DNA of 64,000 bases, taken from positions 453,738 through 517,737 of the forward strand of contig NZ_JACVVX010000004.1 of assembly GCF_014534685.1 (NCBI RefSeq), read 5' to 3'. A program made the translations under genes and the position numbers. The DNA is from Oryzicola mucosus (GTDB lineage Bacteria > Pseudomonadota > Alphaproteobacteria > Rhizobiales > Rhizobiaceae). Numbering within the stretch: position 1 is the first letter of the stretch; every line of letters starts with the position of its first letter. The notes below the pieces were generated by a model. The model did no database searches. It had not been told where the DNA came from and saw nothing but the letters and a program-made list of their open reading frames with translations. Shown here in pieces: positions 1 to 9,354 of this stretch.

Positions 1-1000
1 CCGCCAAAACCACCGTCAGCGCCGTATCGTCGCGCCACCGCGTTGAGACGTGGCCAAGCTGGCCGTCCACGGCGGCATTCAACAGCACCAGCAGATCGTC
101 CTTCAGGCGCATCATCAGCACCTGGCATTCAGGGTCGCCGAAACGCACATTGTATTCGATCAGCTTGGGGCCGTTTTCGGTCAGCATCAAGCCGACGAAG
201 AGAATGCCGGTAAACGGCGCGCCCATCTCGGCCATGCCGCGCATGGTCGGCGCGACGATTTCGTCCATCGTGCGGTCGATCATCTCCTGCGTCATCACGG
301 GCGCGGGCGAATAGGCGCCCATGCCACCGGTGTTGGGGCCGGTATCGCCCTCGCCGACGCGCTTATGGTCCTGGGCTGTGCCGAAAGGCAGTGCGGTCGT
401 TCCGTCACAGAGGCAGAAGAAGCTTGCTTCCTCGCCGGTCAGGAATTCCTCGACCACCACCGACGCGCCGGCGCTGCCGAACGCGCCGTCAAAGCAGGCC
501 TCGACCGCATCGAGCGCTTCCTGCAGTTCCATGGCGACCGTCACACCCTTTCCGGCAGCCAGACCGTCGGCCTTGATCACGATCGGCGCGCCCACCTTCT
601 CGACATAGGCGCGGGCGTCCGCAGCATTGTCGAACCGGCCGTAAGCGGCTGTGGGGATGTCATAGCGGGCGCAGAGGTCCTTGGTGAAGCCCTTCGAACC
701 TTCGAGCTGCGCGGCATGGCCGGAAGGTCCGAAAACGCGAATGCCTGCGGCGCGCAGCGCGTCGGCGATTCCGTCGACCAGCGGCCCTTCCGGCCCGACC
801 ACGACGAGATCAACTGCCTTTTCCCTGCAGAAGGCGACGACAGCGCCATGGTTCGACACATCGAGCGCCACCAGTTCCGCCTCCCGCGCGATGCCGGGAT
901 TGCCCGGTGCGGCATAGAGCTTCGTCAGCAGCGGCGAAGCGGCAAGCTTCCAGGCCAGCGCGTGCTCACGTCCGCCGGAACCGATGAGAAGAACGTTCAT
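1..1000 (-). CDS. purD: Phosphoribosylamine-glycine ligase (GAR synthetase), 3' end off the window
   Basis: This enzyme makes glycinamide ribonucleotide from phosphoribosylamine, glycine and ATP, the second step of cytoplasmic purine synthesis. The reverse-strand translation starts [17 protein letters not shown], the classic PurD N-terminus, and continues with the ATP-grasp segment [12 protein letters not shown] near residue 140. The motif RFGDPECQ near residue 290 completes the diagnostic set. About 333 of the usual 420-430 residues are present; the C-terminal domain lies beyond base 1. The ATG at 1000 is chosen because the conserved nucleotide-binding strand begins immediately after it. ubiA is transcribed divergently. 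No frameshift is seen in the part present. Confidence 0.97.
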   Translation of the reverse strand, partial: MNVLLIGSGGREHALAWKLAASPLLTKLYAAPGNPGIAREAELVALDVSNHGAVVAFCREKAVDLVVVGPEGPLVDGIADALRAAGIRVFGPSGHAAQLEGSKGFTKDLCARYDIPTAAYGRFDNAADARAYVEKVGAPIVIKADGLAAGKGVTVAMELQEALDAVEACFDGAFGSAGASVVVEEFLTGEEASFFCLCDGTTALPFGTAQDHKRVGEGDTGPNTGGMGAYSPAPVMTQEMIDRTMDEIVAPTMRGMAEMGAPFTGILFVGLMLTENGPKLIEYNVRFGDPECQVLMMRLKDDLLVLLNAAVDGQLGHVSTRWRDDTALTVVLA

Positions 1001-1137
1001 GCCTGCAACTCCTTGCTAGAGTATTCCGTCGCCGCCTCCGGTATGGCGCATGACACAAGCGGTCAAGCGCGGAGGTGACGGAATCCGTGGCAAATCATCT
1101 TCTTGACGCCTGCCTGCCGCCCTGCCACTCACGAAGT

Positions 1138-2121
1138 ATGGATACGATACAGAGCAAGGGCGCCCAGGGCCGCGTCGCCGACGCACCCAGCGGGCATTGG
1201 GTTTATCGCACGCTGCCGCGCTGGGCGTGGCCCTACGCACAGTTGGCCCGTTGGGACCGACCGATCGGCTGGGTGCTGCTGCTCTGGCCGTGCTGGTGGT
1301 CGGCAGCACTTGCCGCGAGCGCCTATGCGCGTCCCACCGACAGCCTGGTCTCGCTGTTGCCCTCGCCCTGGTATCTCTTTCTGTTTCTCGTCGGCGCCAT
1401 AGCCATGCGCGGGGCGGGCTGCACCTACAACGACATCGTCGACGAAGACATCGACGCCAAGGTCGAGCGCACGCGGTCGCGGCCGCTGCCATCCGGACAG
1501 GTCAGCAGGAAGCAGGCCTGGGCCTTTCTCGTGGCACAGGCGCTGATCGGCCTGCTGGTGCTGATCCAGTTCAACAGCTTCGCCATTCTGCTCGGCATCT
1601 CGTCGCTCGCCGTGGTGGCCGCTTACCCTTTCATGAAGCGAATCACCAACTGGCCGCAACTGGTTCTCGGGCTGGCATTTTCATGGGGCGCGCTGATGGG
1701 CTGGGCCGCTGAATTCGGCGACATCGACGGTCCCGCCATCGTGCTCTATATCGGCTCGATCCTCTGGGTGATCGGCTACGATACGATCTACGCCCACCAG
1801 GACCGGGAAGACGATGCACTCGTCGGCGTCCATTCCACAGCGCGCCTGTTCGGCGACAACACCAAAAGCTGGCTGCTCGGTCTGTACGGCGGCGCTCTGA
1901 TGTGTTTCGCCATTGCCTTTGCCGCGGCCGAAGCACCGATGCCGGCCCTTGCCGGCCTGATCGCAGCCGGCGCGCATATGATGCGCCAGATCGCCGTTCT
2001 CGATATCGACGATCCCGACCAGTGCCTGAAGCTGTTCAAGTCGAACGGCCAGGTCGGCTGGATGATTTTCCTCGGCCTTCTCGGCGGCGCGGTCTGGGTC
2101 GCGGTCAAGCCAATGCTTTGA
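1138..2121 (+). CDS. ubiA: 4-hydroxybenzoate octaprenyltransferase
   Basis: UbiA is an integral inner-membrane prenyltransferase that attaches the polyprenyl tail to 4-hydroxybenzoate in ubiquinone synthesis. The product (about 327 residues) has the two Asp-rich, Mg-diphosphate-binding motifs of the family: NDIVDEDID near residue 100 and YDTIYAHQDREDD near residue 215. Eight or nine hydrophobic segments lie around them. The ATG at 1138 is preferred over an in-frame start at 1075 because family proteins begin shortly before the conserved LARWDRPIGWVLLLWP block. The polyprenyl donor could be supplied by the polyprenyl synthase at 14,530. A strong hairpin follows the stop. Confidence 0.93.
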   Translation: MDTIQSKGAQGRVADAPSGHWVYRTLPRWAWPYAQLARWDRPIGWVLLLWPCWWSAALAASAYARPTDSLVSLLPSPWYLFLFLVGAIAMRGAGCTYNDIVDEDIDAKVERTRSRPLPSGQVSRKQAWAFLVAQALIGLLVLIQFNSFAILLGISSLAVVAAYPFMKRITNWPQLVLGLAFSWGALMGWAAEFGDIDGPAIVLYIGSILWVIGYDTIYAHQDREDDALVGVHSTARLFGDNTKSWLLGLYGGALMCFAIAFAAAEAPMPALAGLIAAGAHMMRQIAVLDIDDPDQCLKLFKSNGQVGWMIFLGLLGGAVWVAVKPML

Positions 2122-2148
2122 ATCAACGTCCCCAGAGACTGGATCAAA

Positions 2149-2175
2149 AGGCCGGGCTAAGCGCCCGGCCCTTAA
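2149..2175. terminator. Rho-independent terminator between convergent ubiA and the DUF6101-like gene
   Basis: A perfect 8-bp stem, GGCCGGGC pairing with GCCCGGCC, encloses a 5-base loop. A-rich sequence lies on the left and T-rich sequence on the right (cgattttctt). It sits between two converging genes and could end transcription both ways. Confidence 0.7.
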
Positions 2176-2194
2176 CGATTTTCTTAACGAAACG

Positions 2195-2761
2195 TTAACC
2201 TCGGGCAATGATTTCCTCGCCATTGACCACCAGCCGCAGGCCGAGATTGCCGGTCTTGCGGCGGGCGAGGAAACGCGGGCGACGGGTGCGAGAAACCTGC
2301 CCTTTGCGGCGTTCGCGCACCGGCGCTGTCTTGATGGCGGCCCCAAGGGACTCTTCCAGGGTCCGCGCGATACCGTCGGCCTCGATCAGCAGCATCGGCA
2401 GCCCGTAGGCTTCGGCCCAGGCGCGCCAGTCGGCGGCGATGTCGTCGAGGTCTTCGGCCACCAGCAGCGGCACAGACAGCATGGGATCGTTGTGAAGCAG
2501 TTCCAGCGTCACCGTCACCGCACCCGTCTCGTCCTCGAGCGCACGGGCGGCGACGCCACGGAATGCCTTGGCGGGAAGTGCGACCACTGCGGGCAGGCCG
2601 CTGAGGGCCAGGATGCGCCGTACGGTTGCGCCGCGCCCGTCGATGGTGAAGGTTACCTCGCCGTGGTCGTCGCGTCCCGAATAGCTGACCACCTGCGGCA
2701 AGCGGAGTGGGTCCAGGCGCATGGCGCGGCCTGCCCAGACTGGCTTCAGTCCAGTGTTCAT
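2195..2761 (-). CDS. Conserved rhizobial hypothetical protein, DUF6101-like
   Basis: The 188-residue product has no signal peptide or membrane segment. Its N-terminus (WAGRAMRLDPLRLPQVVSY) resembles proteins annotated DUF6101 in Mesorhizobium relatives; that family call is from memory and is moderate. The C-terminal 50 residues are very basic (clusters such as RERRKGQVSRTRRPR), which suggests nucleic-acid or ribosome contact, but no catalytic motif is visible. The ATG is preceded by AAGG at good spacing. It is alone on its strand and shares a terminator with ubiA. Function is unknown. Confidence 0.75.
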   Translation of the reverse strand: MNTGLKPVWAGRAMRLDPLRLPQVVSYSGRDDHGEVTFTIDGRGATVRRILALSGLPAVVALPAKAFRGVAARALEDETGAVTVTLELLHNDPMLSVPLLVAEDLDDIAADWRAWAEAYGLPMLLIEADGIARTLEESLGAAIKTAPVRERRKGQVSRTRRPRFLARRKTGNLGLRLVVNGEEIIARG

Positions 2762-2995
2762 GTTTTGCCTTCCTGTTGCTCCTGAGAGCCGGTTTCCGGT
2801 CTCTCCGGGTCGGGTTTTCCCGGCCTCGTTGAGGAAGACATTAGCGAGGGACCTTCGCCGCCCGCTTAAGAAGTTCAGTTAAATTTTCCTGATCTCGCAG
2901 ATGGTTATCGAAATGCGACCGGCTTGGGCGTTCGCGCAATCTTGCCGCTCGACCGTGCTAAAAGCACATTTGCGCTATTATACCTTATATGCTAT

Positions 2996-3328
2996 ATGAC
3001 TGTCATGCGATGGACTGTCGAGACTCTCGATGTCGTGGATGCGGAAATCGAGGCTTTGCCGCCATCTCTGCAGGCACGTCTGATCCGCTTGATGGAAATG
3101 GTGGAGACCGTCGGCCTCGACCAGATGCGTGAGCCGCATGTAAAACACATCGAGAATAAGCTCTGGGAGCTTCGCGCGAAGGCCTCCGAGGGAATCGCAC
3201 GCGGTCTGTATGTGACGCTCACCGGACGGCGTGTCGTCGTCCTGCATGTGTTCGTTAAGAAATCGCAGAAGACGCCCCGAAGTGCTTTGAACATTGCCCG
3301 AGAGCGAATGAAACAGGTGACATCATGA
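2996..3328 (+). CDS. Type II toxin, HigB/RelE superfamily (phage Gp49-like)
   Basis: The small basic protein (about 110 residues) has the RelE/HigB-type fold signature: a helical N-terminal half, then WELRAKASEGIARGLYVTLTGRRVVVLHVFVKKSQKTP, quoted only as its start WELR and its core FVKKSQKTP. Toxins of this group are ribosome-dependent mRNA endonucleases. The lysines and arginines in the last third are the likely RNA-contacting residues. The stop overlaps the start of the XRE-type gene by four bases (ATGA), giving the toxin-first order typical of higBA. The start could be the ATG at 2996 or the one at 3005. An AT-rich promoter-like stretch lies at 2970-2995. Confidence 0.85.
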   Translation: MTVMRWTVETLDVVDAEIEALPPSLQARLIRLMEMVETVGLDQMREPHVKHIENKLWELRAKASEGIARGLYVTLTGRRVVVLHVFVKKSQKTPRSALNIARERMKQVTS

Positions 3329-3603
3329 CGAAGATTGCCGACCTTAAAAAGCGGCTGATGAACAATCCCGATTTCCAAAAGGAATACGCGAAAGCCGACG
3401 CTGAGTTCTCCATCGTCGAGGCGCTGGTGAAAGCCAGAACCGATGCCAAACTCTCCCAAGCAGAGGTGGCACGCCGGATCGGAACGACGCAATCCGCTAT
3501 TGCGCGCCTGGAGGGCGGCGGTGTCTCGCCGTCCCTTTCGACACTGCGCCGCTATGCCGAAGCCACCGGCACCAAGCTTCATGTCGAGTTGCTTGCGCGA
3601 TAA
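3325..3603 (+). CDS. Type II antitoxin, HigA-like XRE-family HTH protein
   Basis: The 92-residue protein carries a Cro/C1-type helix-turn-helix in its C-terminal half: LSQAEVARRIGTTQSAIARLE is the HTH core (first part LSQAEVARRIGTTQ), followed by PSLSTLRRYAEATG. HigA proteins neutralise the partner toxin and repress the shared promoter. It overlaps the toxin gene by four bases, so translation is probably coupled. The pair sits between housekeeping genes, as chromosomal toxin-antitoxin modules often do. Autoregulation is expected from the family; no clear operator palindrome was found. Confidence 0.87.
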   Translation: MTKIADLKKRLMNNPDFQKEYAKADAEFSIVEALVKARTDAKLSQAEVARRIGTTQSAIARLEGGGVSPSLSTLRRYAEATGTKLHVELLAR

Positions 3604-3628
3604 GTCCGAATTCAGCGCGCCACTGCGC

Positions 3629-5068
3629 TCACAACACCTTGCCAGGGTTCATAATGCCGGCCGGGTCGAAGGCGGCCTTGATGCGCCGCATCAGGTCGAT
3701 GCTCACCGGCGAGGTGGTTTCGACGAGCTCCTTACGCTTCATCGAACCGATGCCGTGCTCGGCCGAGAACGAGCCGTGAAGCTGCCGGACGATGGCGAAG
3801 ACGGCCTTGTTCATCGCCGAGTACAAAGCGAGGTAGTCCTGTGGCGCCATGCCGACCGGCTGGGAGACATTGTAGTGCAGGTTGCCGTCGCCGAGATGGC
3901 CGAAGCAGCAGACGCGAGCGCCGGGGCAGACACGTTCCACCTCCACCGCCGCGAGTCTCAGAAACTCGGGGATCGAGGCGACCGGCACCGAGATGTCGTG
4001 CTTGATCGAGGCGCCTTCGGGCTTCTGTGCATCTGAAAAACCCTCGCGCAGCCGCCAGAATTCCTTCGCCTGGGCGATGTTGGCAGAGATTGCCGCGTCC
4101 TGGACCAGGCCGGCCTCGAATGCCTCGGTGAGGATCGCCTCAATGGTCTGCCGCGCATCGTCGTCGGAATGGCCCGACGAAATCTCGAGCAGGACATACC
4201 ACGGCCAGCGTCCCTCCAGCGGATTGCGCGCATCGGGAATATGGCGAAGGCCGAACTCCAACGGCGTGTCGCCGATCAGCTCGAAGCTTGTCAGGCTGCT
4301 GCCTGCCGCCTCGCCGGCCCTGTGCAGCAGGTCGAGCGCGACATCCGGCGTCTCGATGGCGATCCAGGCCGATTCCCGGCCCTTGGGCTTGGGGTAGAGC
4401 TTCAGCACGGCGGCGGTTATAACACCCAATGTGCCTTCGGCGCCGACGAACAGGTTCTTGAGATCGTAGCCGGTGTTGTCCTTCTTCAGCTTGCGCAGAT
4501 CGTCGAACACCTCACCCGTCGGCAGCACGACCTCGACGCCAAGGCACAGATCGCGCGCGCTGCCATAGACCAGCGCGCCGACGCCGCCGGCATTGGACGA
4601 CAGATTGCCGCCGATCTGGCAGGAGCCTTGCGACGCCAGGGACAGCGGGAACAGCCGGTCGATACCGTCGGCGGCGGCGTGCAGGTTTTCGAGGATGACG
4701 CCGGCTTCGACGGTGACCGTATTCGACAGCGGGTCGAGCTCGCGGATGCGGTTGAGCCGCGACAGCGACAGGATCACCTGCCGGCCCGATGTGTCCGGCA
4801 CCTGCCCGCCGACGAGGCCGGTGTTGCCGCTCTGCGGCACGATCGCCGTACCGGTCTCGGTGGCCAGCTTCATGATGCGGCTGACCTCTTCGACGTTGCC
4901 CGGACGCAGCACCAGCGCGGCCTTGCCCCCGAACAGGCCGCGCCGTTCAGCTTCGTATGGCGCGATATCGTCTTGATCTTGCAGCGCATAAGCATCGCCG
5001 ACGATCTCGGCGAACCGGTCGATGAGGACGGGAGGCAGATGGTCTGGGAGGTCCGTCATGTCTGTCAT
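3629..5068 (-). CDS. FAD-linked oxidoreductase, GlcD / D-2-hydroxyglutarate dehydrogenase family
   Basis: This 479-residue flavoprotein oxidises a D-2-hydroxy acid to the 2-oxo acid and passes electrons to an acceptor. The PCMH-type FAD domain occupies residues 40-220, with PQSGNTGLVGGQVP near residue 80 and the glycine-rich GGNLSSNAGGVGALVYG near 155. The FAD-oxidase C-terminal domain follows, with the metal-binding pattern CCFGHLGDGNLHYNV near residue 385 and AEHGIG near 435. The length is usual for GlcD, DLD or D2HGDH enzymes, and sequence alone does not fix the substrate. It lies 21 bases downstream of the TsaC-family gene and is probably cotranscribed with it. Confidence 0.9.
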   Translation of the reverse strand: MTDMTDLPDHLPPVLIDRFAEIVGDAYALQDQDDIAPYEAERRGLFGGKAALVLRPGNVEEVSRIMKLATETGTAIVPQSGNTGLVGGQVPDTSGRQVILSLSRLNRIRELDPLSNTVTVEAGVILENLHAAADGIDRLFPLSLASQGSCQIGGNLSSNAGGVGALVYGSARDLCLGVEVVLPTGEVFDDLRKLKKDNTGYDLKNLFVGAEGTLGVITAAVLKLYPKPKGRESAWIAIETPDVALDLLHRAGEAAGSSLTSFELIGDTPLEFGLRHIPDARNPLEGRWPWYVLLEISSGHSDDDARQTIEAILTEAFEAGLVQDAAISANIAQAKEFWRLREGFSDAQKPEGASIKHDISVPVASIPEFLRLAAVEVERVCPGARVCCFGHLGDGNLHYNVSQPVGMAPQDYLALYSAMNKAVFAIVRQLHGSFSAEHGIGSMKRKELVETTSPVSIDLMRRIKAAFDPAGIMNPGKVL

Positions 5069-5089
5069 ACCTTATGCAATGCTCCTTGT

Positions 5090-6037
5090 TCAGCGAGGCG
5101 CGGCGGCGCGGGCGAGCCTGTCGTTGATCGCTTCGCCCAGACCGTGGAACGGCACCGGTTCGACCGCGATGGTGGCAGCTCCAACCGCATCGAGCTGCCT
5201 GAGGTGTGAAAACAGATTGGCAGCGGCCTCGCGCAGATCGCCTGTCGGCGACAGGTTGAGCACAGCACGCGCCCCGCCGCGCGCCCGGCTCGGTCCGAAG
5301 GCCAGCAGCGCCTCGCCGGGCTCGACGGCATCGACGTTGAGCCGCATGGCGGCAGCGGGCGCGTAATGCGACGTCATCATGCCGGGCGCCTCGATCCTGC
5401 CGCCGCTGCCGCGCTCGACCGGCGCCCCGGCCACGGCCTCGATATCTTCAGCCGCCACGCCGCCGGGACGCAGGAGACGAACGCGGCCGTTCTCGACCTT
5501 GACGATGGTCGACTCCACGCCGACCGGGGTCTGGCCGCCATCGACCACCAGCGGGATTTTCGCGCCGAGATCGCGGTTCACCGCGTCCGCGCTGGTGCCG
5601 CTGATTTTGCCGGAGGAATTTGCGCTGGGAGCTGCAATGGGATGGCCAAGCGCTGCGATCAGCGTCGAGGCGAAACCCTTCGGCATTCGCAGTGCGATGG
5701 TGTCGAGCCCCGCCGTCACCAGCGGATGGATGCCGGAGCCAACGCGCAGCGGCACGACGATGGTTAGCGGGCCGGGCCAGAATGCCTCGGCCAGTTTTCG
5801 CGAAAGCAGGTCGAAATCGCCGATCCGCTCGGCCATCGCCCAATCCGAGACATGGGCGATGAGTGGATTGAAACGCGGCCGGCCCTTGGCCTCAAAAATG
5901 CGCGCCACGCCGGTGCCCGAAGTGGCGTCGCCCGCCAGCCCGTAGACCGTCTCGGTGGGCAGCGCGATCACCTCGCCGCCGCGCAAAAGCTCCAGCGCGC
6001 GCTCCAGGGCGCTGTCGATAGGGATCAGTTCGGCCAC
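5090..6037 (-). CDS. L-threonylcarbamoyladenylate synthase (Sua5/YwlC/TsaC family)
   Basis: The enzyme makes threonylcarbamoyl-AMP from threonine, bicarbonate and ATP, the first step of t6A37 modification in ANN-decoding tRNAs. The YrdC domain covers residues 10-200, with LPTETVYGLAGDA near the start and the KGRPRFNPLIAH and SANSSGKISGT motifs. About 110 further residues form the Sua5-type C-terminal domain (start SHYAPAAAMRL), so this is the long Sua5 form. I chose the GTG at 6037 over a longer frame to 6112 because AGAGGA lies six bases upstream and the conserved domain starts soon after. Confidence 0.93.
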   Translation of the reverse strand: MAELIPIDSALERALELLRGGEVIALPTETVYGLAGDATSGTGVARIFEAKGRPRFNPLIAHVSDWAMAERIGDFDLLSRKLAEAFWPGPLTIVVPLRVGSGIHPLVTAGLDTIALRMPKGFASTLIAALGHPIAAPSANSSGKISGTSADAVNRDLGAKIPLVVDGGQTPVGVESTIVKVENGRVRLLRPGGVAAEDIEAVAGAPVERGSGGRIEAPGMMTSHYAPAAAMRLNVDAVEPGEALLAFGPSRARGGARAVLNLSPTGDLREAAANLFSHLRQLDAVGAATIAVEPVPFHGLGEAINDRLARAAAPR

Positions 6038-6182
6038 TGCGAATTCCTCTCGCGCAAACGCGTATCGCGCGTTGGTGGGAACTGCAAGAGTGCGCTGCCT
6101 ACGGCCCCTCATATCCGGCGCTTGACGCTGAAGCCGGCACCGCGCAGGATTGCCGACATGGAGATTTTAGGGTGGGGAAATC

Positions 6183-6560
6183 ATGAGAACGACCTGTGCA
6201 GTCGCAGTTCTGACGCTGTTGCTCGGAGTGAATGGAGCACGCGCCGACGAATTTCTGGGCAGCTATGTCGCCCGGATCTCGGCCAAGGATCACGTCGCCA
6301 GCGACGGCTATCCGCTGGACAGCGCGGCCCAGATGGTGCGGCAGGATCGCGCCAACTGGCACCGCTTCGGACGCGGCGACCGCGAGGACCAGGACGATCC
6401 GTGGTTCGGCTCGGCCAATGCGCGGACGCGGTTCGAACGGCTGCTGCAGCAGCCCGGCGCGATGAGCGCGGCGACGAAGCGCGCGATCACGCGCGGACAG
6501 CCGGTGGTCGAGGTTCGTGTCTATCGCCAGAGCGTCGAGGTCGATGTGATCGGCAATTGA
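6183..6560 (+). CDS. Small secreted or periplasmic hypothetical protein
   Basis: The 125-residue product opens with a clear Sec signal peptide: basic MRTTC, a hydrophobic core AVLTLLLGVNG, and a probable cleavage after ARA. The mature part of about 103 residues is charged, with no cysteine and no repeat, and contains an acidic patch (RGDREDQDDPW) followed by a predicted helix. The ATG follows GGTGGGG at normal spacing. It stands alone between the TsaC-family gene (divergent) and glyS (convergent). I do not recognise the family. Confidence 0.75.
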   Translation: MRTTCAVAVLTLLLGVNGARADEFLGSYVARISAKDHVASDGYPLDSAAQMVRQDRANWHRFGRGDREDQDDPWFGSANARTRFERLLQQPGAMSAATKRAITRGQPVVEVRVYRQSVEVDVIGN

Positions 6561-6676
6561 GGGCAGAGGGGGTTGGCTGAAAGAGGTGCCACTATCGGCG
6601 AACGGTCTGGCGGTGTGACGTTGCCTTTGTCACATTGATGTCTGATGCTTTGTCTGCATCGTCAGGGCCATCCTCC

Positions 6677-6865
6677 AAGTCACGGAATGGATTCCCGGGT
6701 TTCCGCCTTCGCTGCGCTCGGCTTCACCCGTGAATGACGAAGGCGTAGGAGCGCTATGTCAATCACCAACGTTGGAGTTTTGCGGGGACCTCCTTACCTT
6801 CGTCATTCACGGGCAAGCGAGGCGAAGCCGAGTGCGACCCGAGAATCCATTCCGCGAGTTATGAG
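6677..6865. repeat. Inverted pair of about 68-bp intergenic repeat arms
   Basis: The arm at 6677-6744 reappears as an imperfect reverse complement at 6798-6865. Shared blocks are cggaatggattc, gctcggcttc and cccgtgaatgacgaagg. A 53-base spacer separates the arms, so the transcript could form a very long hairpin at the 3' end of glyS. The layout suggests a non-autonomous palindromic element. The 350-base gap between the upstream gene and glyS holds no other feature. Confidence 0.75.
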
Positions 6866-6911
6866 ATACGCAACGAATGCAGAACGAAGTGCGGATCATC
6901 TCGACCGGTCC

Positions 6912-9344
6912 TCACCCAGCAATCTTGGAGAAGTCGGCGACCTTGCCGGTGGCGGAGCGGATGCGGGCAAGCAGCGCCAACCGGTTGGCGCGGACGGCCT
7001 GATCTTCATCGTTCACGAGAACGTCCTCGAAGAATGAATCAACGGGTTCACGCAGTGCGCTAAGCGCGCGCATGGCGCCGGAAAAGTCTTCCTTTCGAAT
7101 CGCTTGCACGACGTCGTTCTCGGCCCGATTCATCGCTTCATACAAGGTCTTTTCGGCTTCCGCCTTGAACAGCGCGGGATCGACGGCGTCGGAAACGACC
7201 GTGCCCTTCTTTTCCTCGGCGGCCAGGATGTTGGCAGCGCGCTTGGCGCCGGCCAGCAGATTCTTGCCCTCGTCGGTGTTGATGAAGACGATCAGCGCCT
7301 CGACCCGGCGCGCGACCAGAAGCAGGTTGTCGGCGTCAGGCGTCAGCACCGCATCGATGGCATCGTGGCGCGCACCCTCGTCGCGGAGATAGACTTTCAG
7401 GCGGTCGTGGAAGAAGGAAAGGAGACTAGAAGCTATTTGACTTAGTTCGGTCGTAGCCCGAGAATTTTCCTCATCAGTTTCATTGTTCCGATGACTCTGT
7501 AGCTCGACAGTCAGTTGTCGTGCCTGCGATTTCAAACCTGACTGTTCTAGACCGAAGATTGCTGCATCTTGTCGCTCTTCAACAACAAAGTCGTCTCGAA
7601 GCTCGAATTCTACCAAAGCGAGAAAAACTGCATCTGTTAGGGCAATCCGTACATCATTTTCCAACAACAGCCGGATCACACCCAGCGCGGCGCGGCGCAG
7701 CGCATAAGGGTCCTTGCTGCCGGTGGGCTTTTCGTCGATGGCCCAGAAGCCGACCAGCGTGTCGAGCTTGTCGGCCAGCGCAACCGCTATCGAGACCGGA
7801 TCGCGCGGCACGCGGTCGGAAGGCCCCTGCGGCTTGTAGTGATTTTCGATCGCCGCCGCGACCTGTTCGTCCTCGCCCTGCAGCAGGGCGTATTTTCGGC
7901 CCATGGCGCCTTGCAGTTCGGGGAACTCGCCGACCACCTCGGTCTGCAAATCCGCCTTGGCAAGGACTGCCGCGCGGTCGGCCAGGTCGGGATCGGCGCC
8001 GACGATGGGCGCCAGTTCGCGCGCCAGCCGACGGATGCGCTCGACGCGCTCGCCCTGCGTGCCCAGCTTGGCATGGAAGGTGACGTTGAGATGATCGAGC
8101 CGGGCCATGCGCTGGTCGAGCGGCTTGGCCATGTCGAGCCCGAATTTCTCAGCCGATGCCGTCAGCGTGGCAAGGTCCGGCAGGTCGCTTTGGTCGGTCT
8201 TCCAGAAATACAGCGCGTCGGACAGCCGCGCGCGTACCACCTTGCCATTGCCATAGGCGATTTCCTTGCCGTCGTCCTTGGCCTGGATATTCGCGGTCAG
8301 GATGAAGCGGTTGGCGAGTCTTGTTACCCCCTCACCCGGCTCGGCTTTCGCCTCGCCACCCTCTCCCCGTAGGGTAGAGGGGGACGCCGCCATTGATGCC
8401 GATCCCTTCTCCCCAGCGGGGAGAAGGTGGCCCGAAGGGCCGGATAAGGGGGCAATGCCGACAGGGCGTGTGACAAAACACTTCTGGTTGGCGCGGATGG
8501 TCAGCCGAATGACCTCGGCGGGTATCTGCAGAAAGTCTTCCTCGAATTCGCCTATCAAGACGACCGGCCACTCGACCAGTCCCGATACCTCTTCAAGCAA
8601 GCCCTCGTCCTCGACCAGTTCGAGGCCGTTGGCGAAGGCGAGGTTCTTGGCGTCGTCGAGGATCATGCGCTTGCGGCGCTCGGCATCGACCACCACCTTG
8701 GCTGCCTCAAGCTTCGCGGCGTAGTCGTCGAAGCGGCGCACGGTGATCGCGTCCGGCGAATGGAAACGGTGGCCGTAGGTGGTGTTGCCCGAGCGGATGC
8801 CGTCGACCTCGAAGTCGATGACAACGGGTTCGGAGGTTTCCGGCCCGAAGGTGCAGACGATGGACTGCAGCGGCCGCACCCAGCGCAGGCTGCCCGGCTT
8901 TGCCGAAGCCTTGCCCCAGCGCATGGATTTCGGCCATGGGAAGGTGCGGATGATCTCCGGCATCAGCGTGGCGACGATCTCTTCCGCAGCGCGGCCCGGC
9001 TTGGAGATATGCGCGACGTAGAAATCGCCCTTCTTCGGATCGGAGTGGATATGGGCCTGTTCGACCGACTCCAGCCCAGCCTTGCGCAGAAAACCCTGGA
9101 TGGCTTGGTCGGGCGCCTTGGTTGACGGGCCTTTGATGTCCTCGTGGGTATCTTTGGACCGCGCGGTCAGCCCGCGGATATCGAGCGCGAGCCGGCGCGG
9201 CGTCCAATACTCCTGGCAACCCTCATAGGTCAGGCCGGCTTCGACAAGGCCGTCAGTCAGCATCTTGCGCAGGTCGCCCGCGGCCTTGCGCTGCATGCGC
9301 GCGGGGATTTCCTCGGAGCGGAGTTCGAGAAGAAGATCGGGCAT
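6912..9344 (-). CDS. glyS: Glycyl-tRNA synthetase beta subunit, with an in-frame repeat insertion
   Basis: GlyS is the large subunit of the alpha2-beta2 glycyl-tRNA synthetase and binds tRNA-Gly. The N-terminus ([17 protein letters not shown]) and the C-terminal segments [11 protein letters not shown] and [17 protein letters not shown] are standard. At 810 residues it is longer than the usual 690-770. About 45 extra residues after CFVTRPVG are encoded by a palindromic repeat. A second odd stretch, roughly residues 560-640 (DNA 7,430-7,660), has much lower GC than the rest and an unfamiliar sequence ([15 protein letters not shown]). The reading frame is open throughout. AAGGAG precedes the ATG, and glyQ ends 10 bases upstream. 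Confidence 0.95.
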   Translation of the reverse strand: MPDLLLELRSEEIPARMQRKAAGDLRKMLTDGLVEAGLTYEGCQEYWTPRRLALDIRGLTARSKDTHEDIKGPSTKAPDQAIQGFLRKAGLESVEQAHIHSDPKKGDFYVAHISKPGRAAEEIVATLMPEIIRTFPWPKSMRWGKASAKPGSLRWVRPLQSIVCTFGPETSEPVVIDFEVDGIRSGNTTYGHRFHSPDAITVRRFDDYAAKLEAAKVVVDAERRKRMILDDAKNLAFANGLELVEDEGLLEEVSGLVEWPVVLIGEFEEDFLQIPAEVIRLTIRANQKCFVTRPVGIAPLSGPSGHLLPAGEKGSASMAASPSTLRGEGGEAKAEPGEGVTRLANRFILTANIQAKDDGKEIAYGNGKVVRARLSDALYFWKTDQSDLPDLATLTASAEKFGLDMAKPLDQRMARLDHLNVTFHAKLGTQGERVERIRRLARELAPIVGADPDLADRAAVLAKADLQTEVVGEFPELQGAMGRKYALLQGEDEQVAAAIENHYKPQGPSDRVPRDPVSIAVALADKLDTLVGFWAIDEKPTGSKDPYALRRAALGVIRLLLENDVRIALTDAVFLALVEFELRDDFVVEERQDAAIFGLEQSGLKSQARQLTVELQSHRNNETDEENSRATTELSQIASSLLSFFHDRLKVYLRDEGARHDAIDAVLTPDADNLLLVARRVEALIVFINTDEGKNLLAGAKRAANILAAEEKKGTVVSDAVDPALFKAEAEKTLYEAMNRAENDVVQAIRKEDFSGAMRALSALREPVDSFFEDVLVNDEDQAVRANRLALLARIRSATGKVADFSKIAG
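8326..8456. repeat. Palindromic repeat element inserted in frame within glyS
   Basis: The left end carries ccccctcacccggc then ccaccctctcccc; the right end carries ggggagaaggtgg then ggataaggggg, so the element folds on itself. The same terminal words flank the intergenic element at 13,190-13,335. In the glyS frame it reads through without a stop, giving [16 protein letters not shown] and [17 protein letters not shown]. Its approximate limits are where similarity to the GlyS family stops and resumes. Confidence 0.8.
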
Positions 9345-9354
9345 GGGTGGCTCC

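Noticed and set aside
1075..1137. Longer ubiA start at 1075.
   Set aside because: It adds 21 residues unlike the family and overlaps the divergent purD promoter region.
2955..2967. GTGC-TAAAA-GCAC dyad before the HigBA-type pair, considered as an operator.
   Set aside because: The arms are only four bases long and could occur by chance; no second copy is seen.
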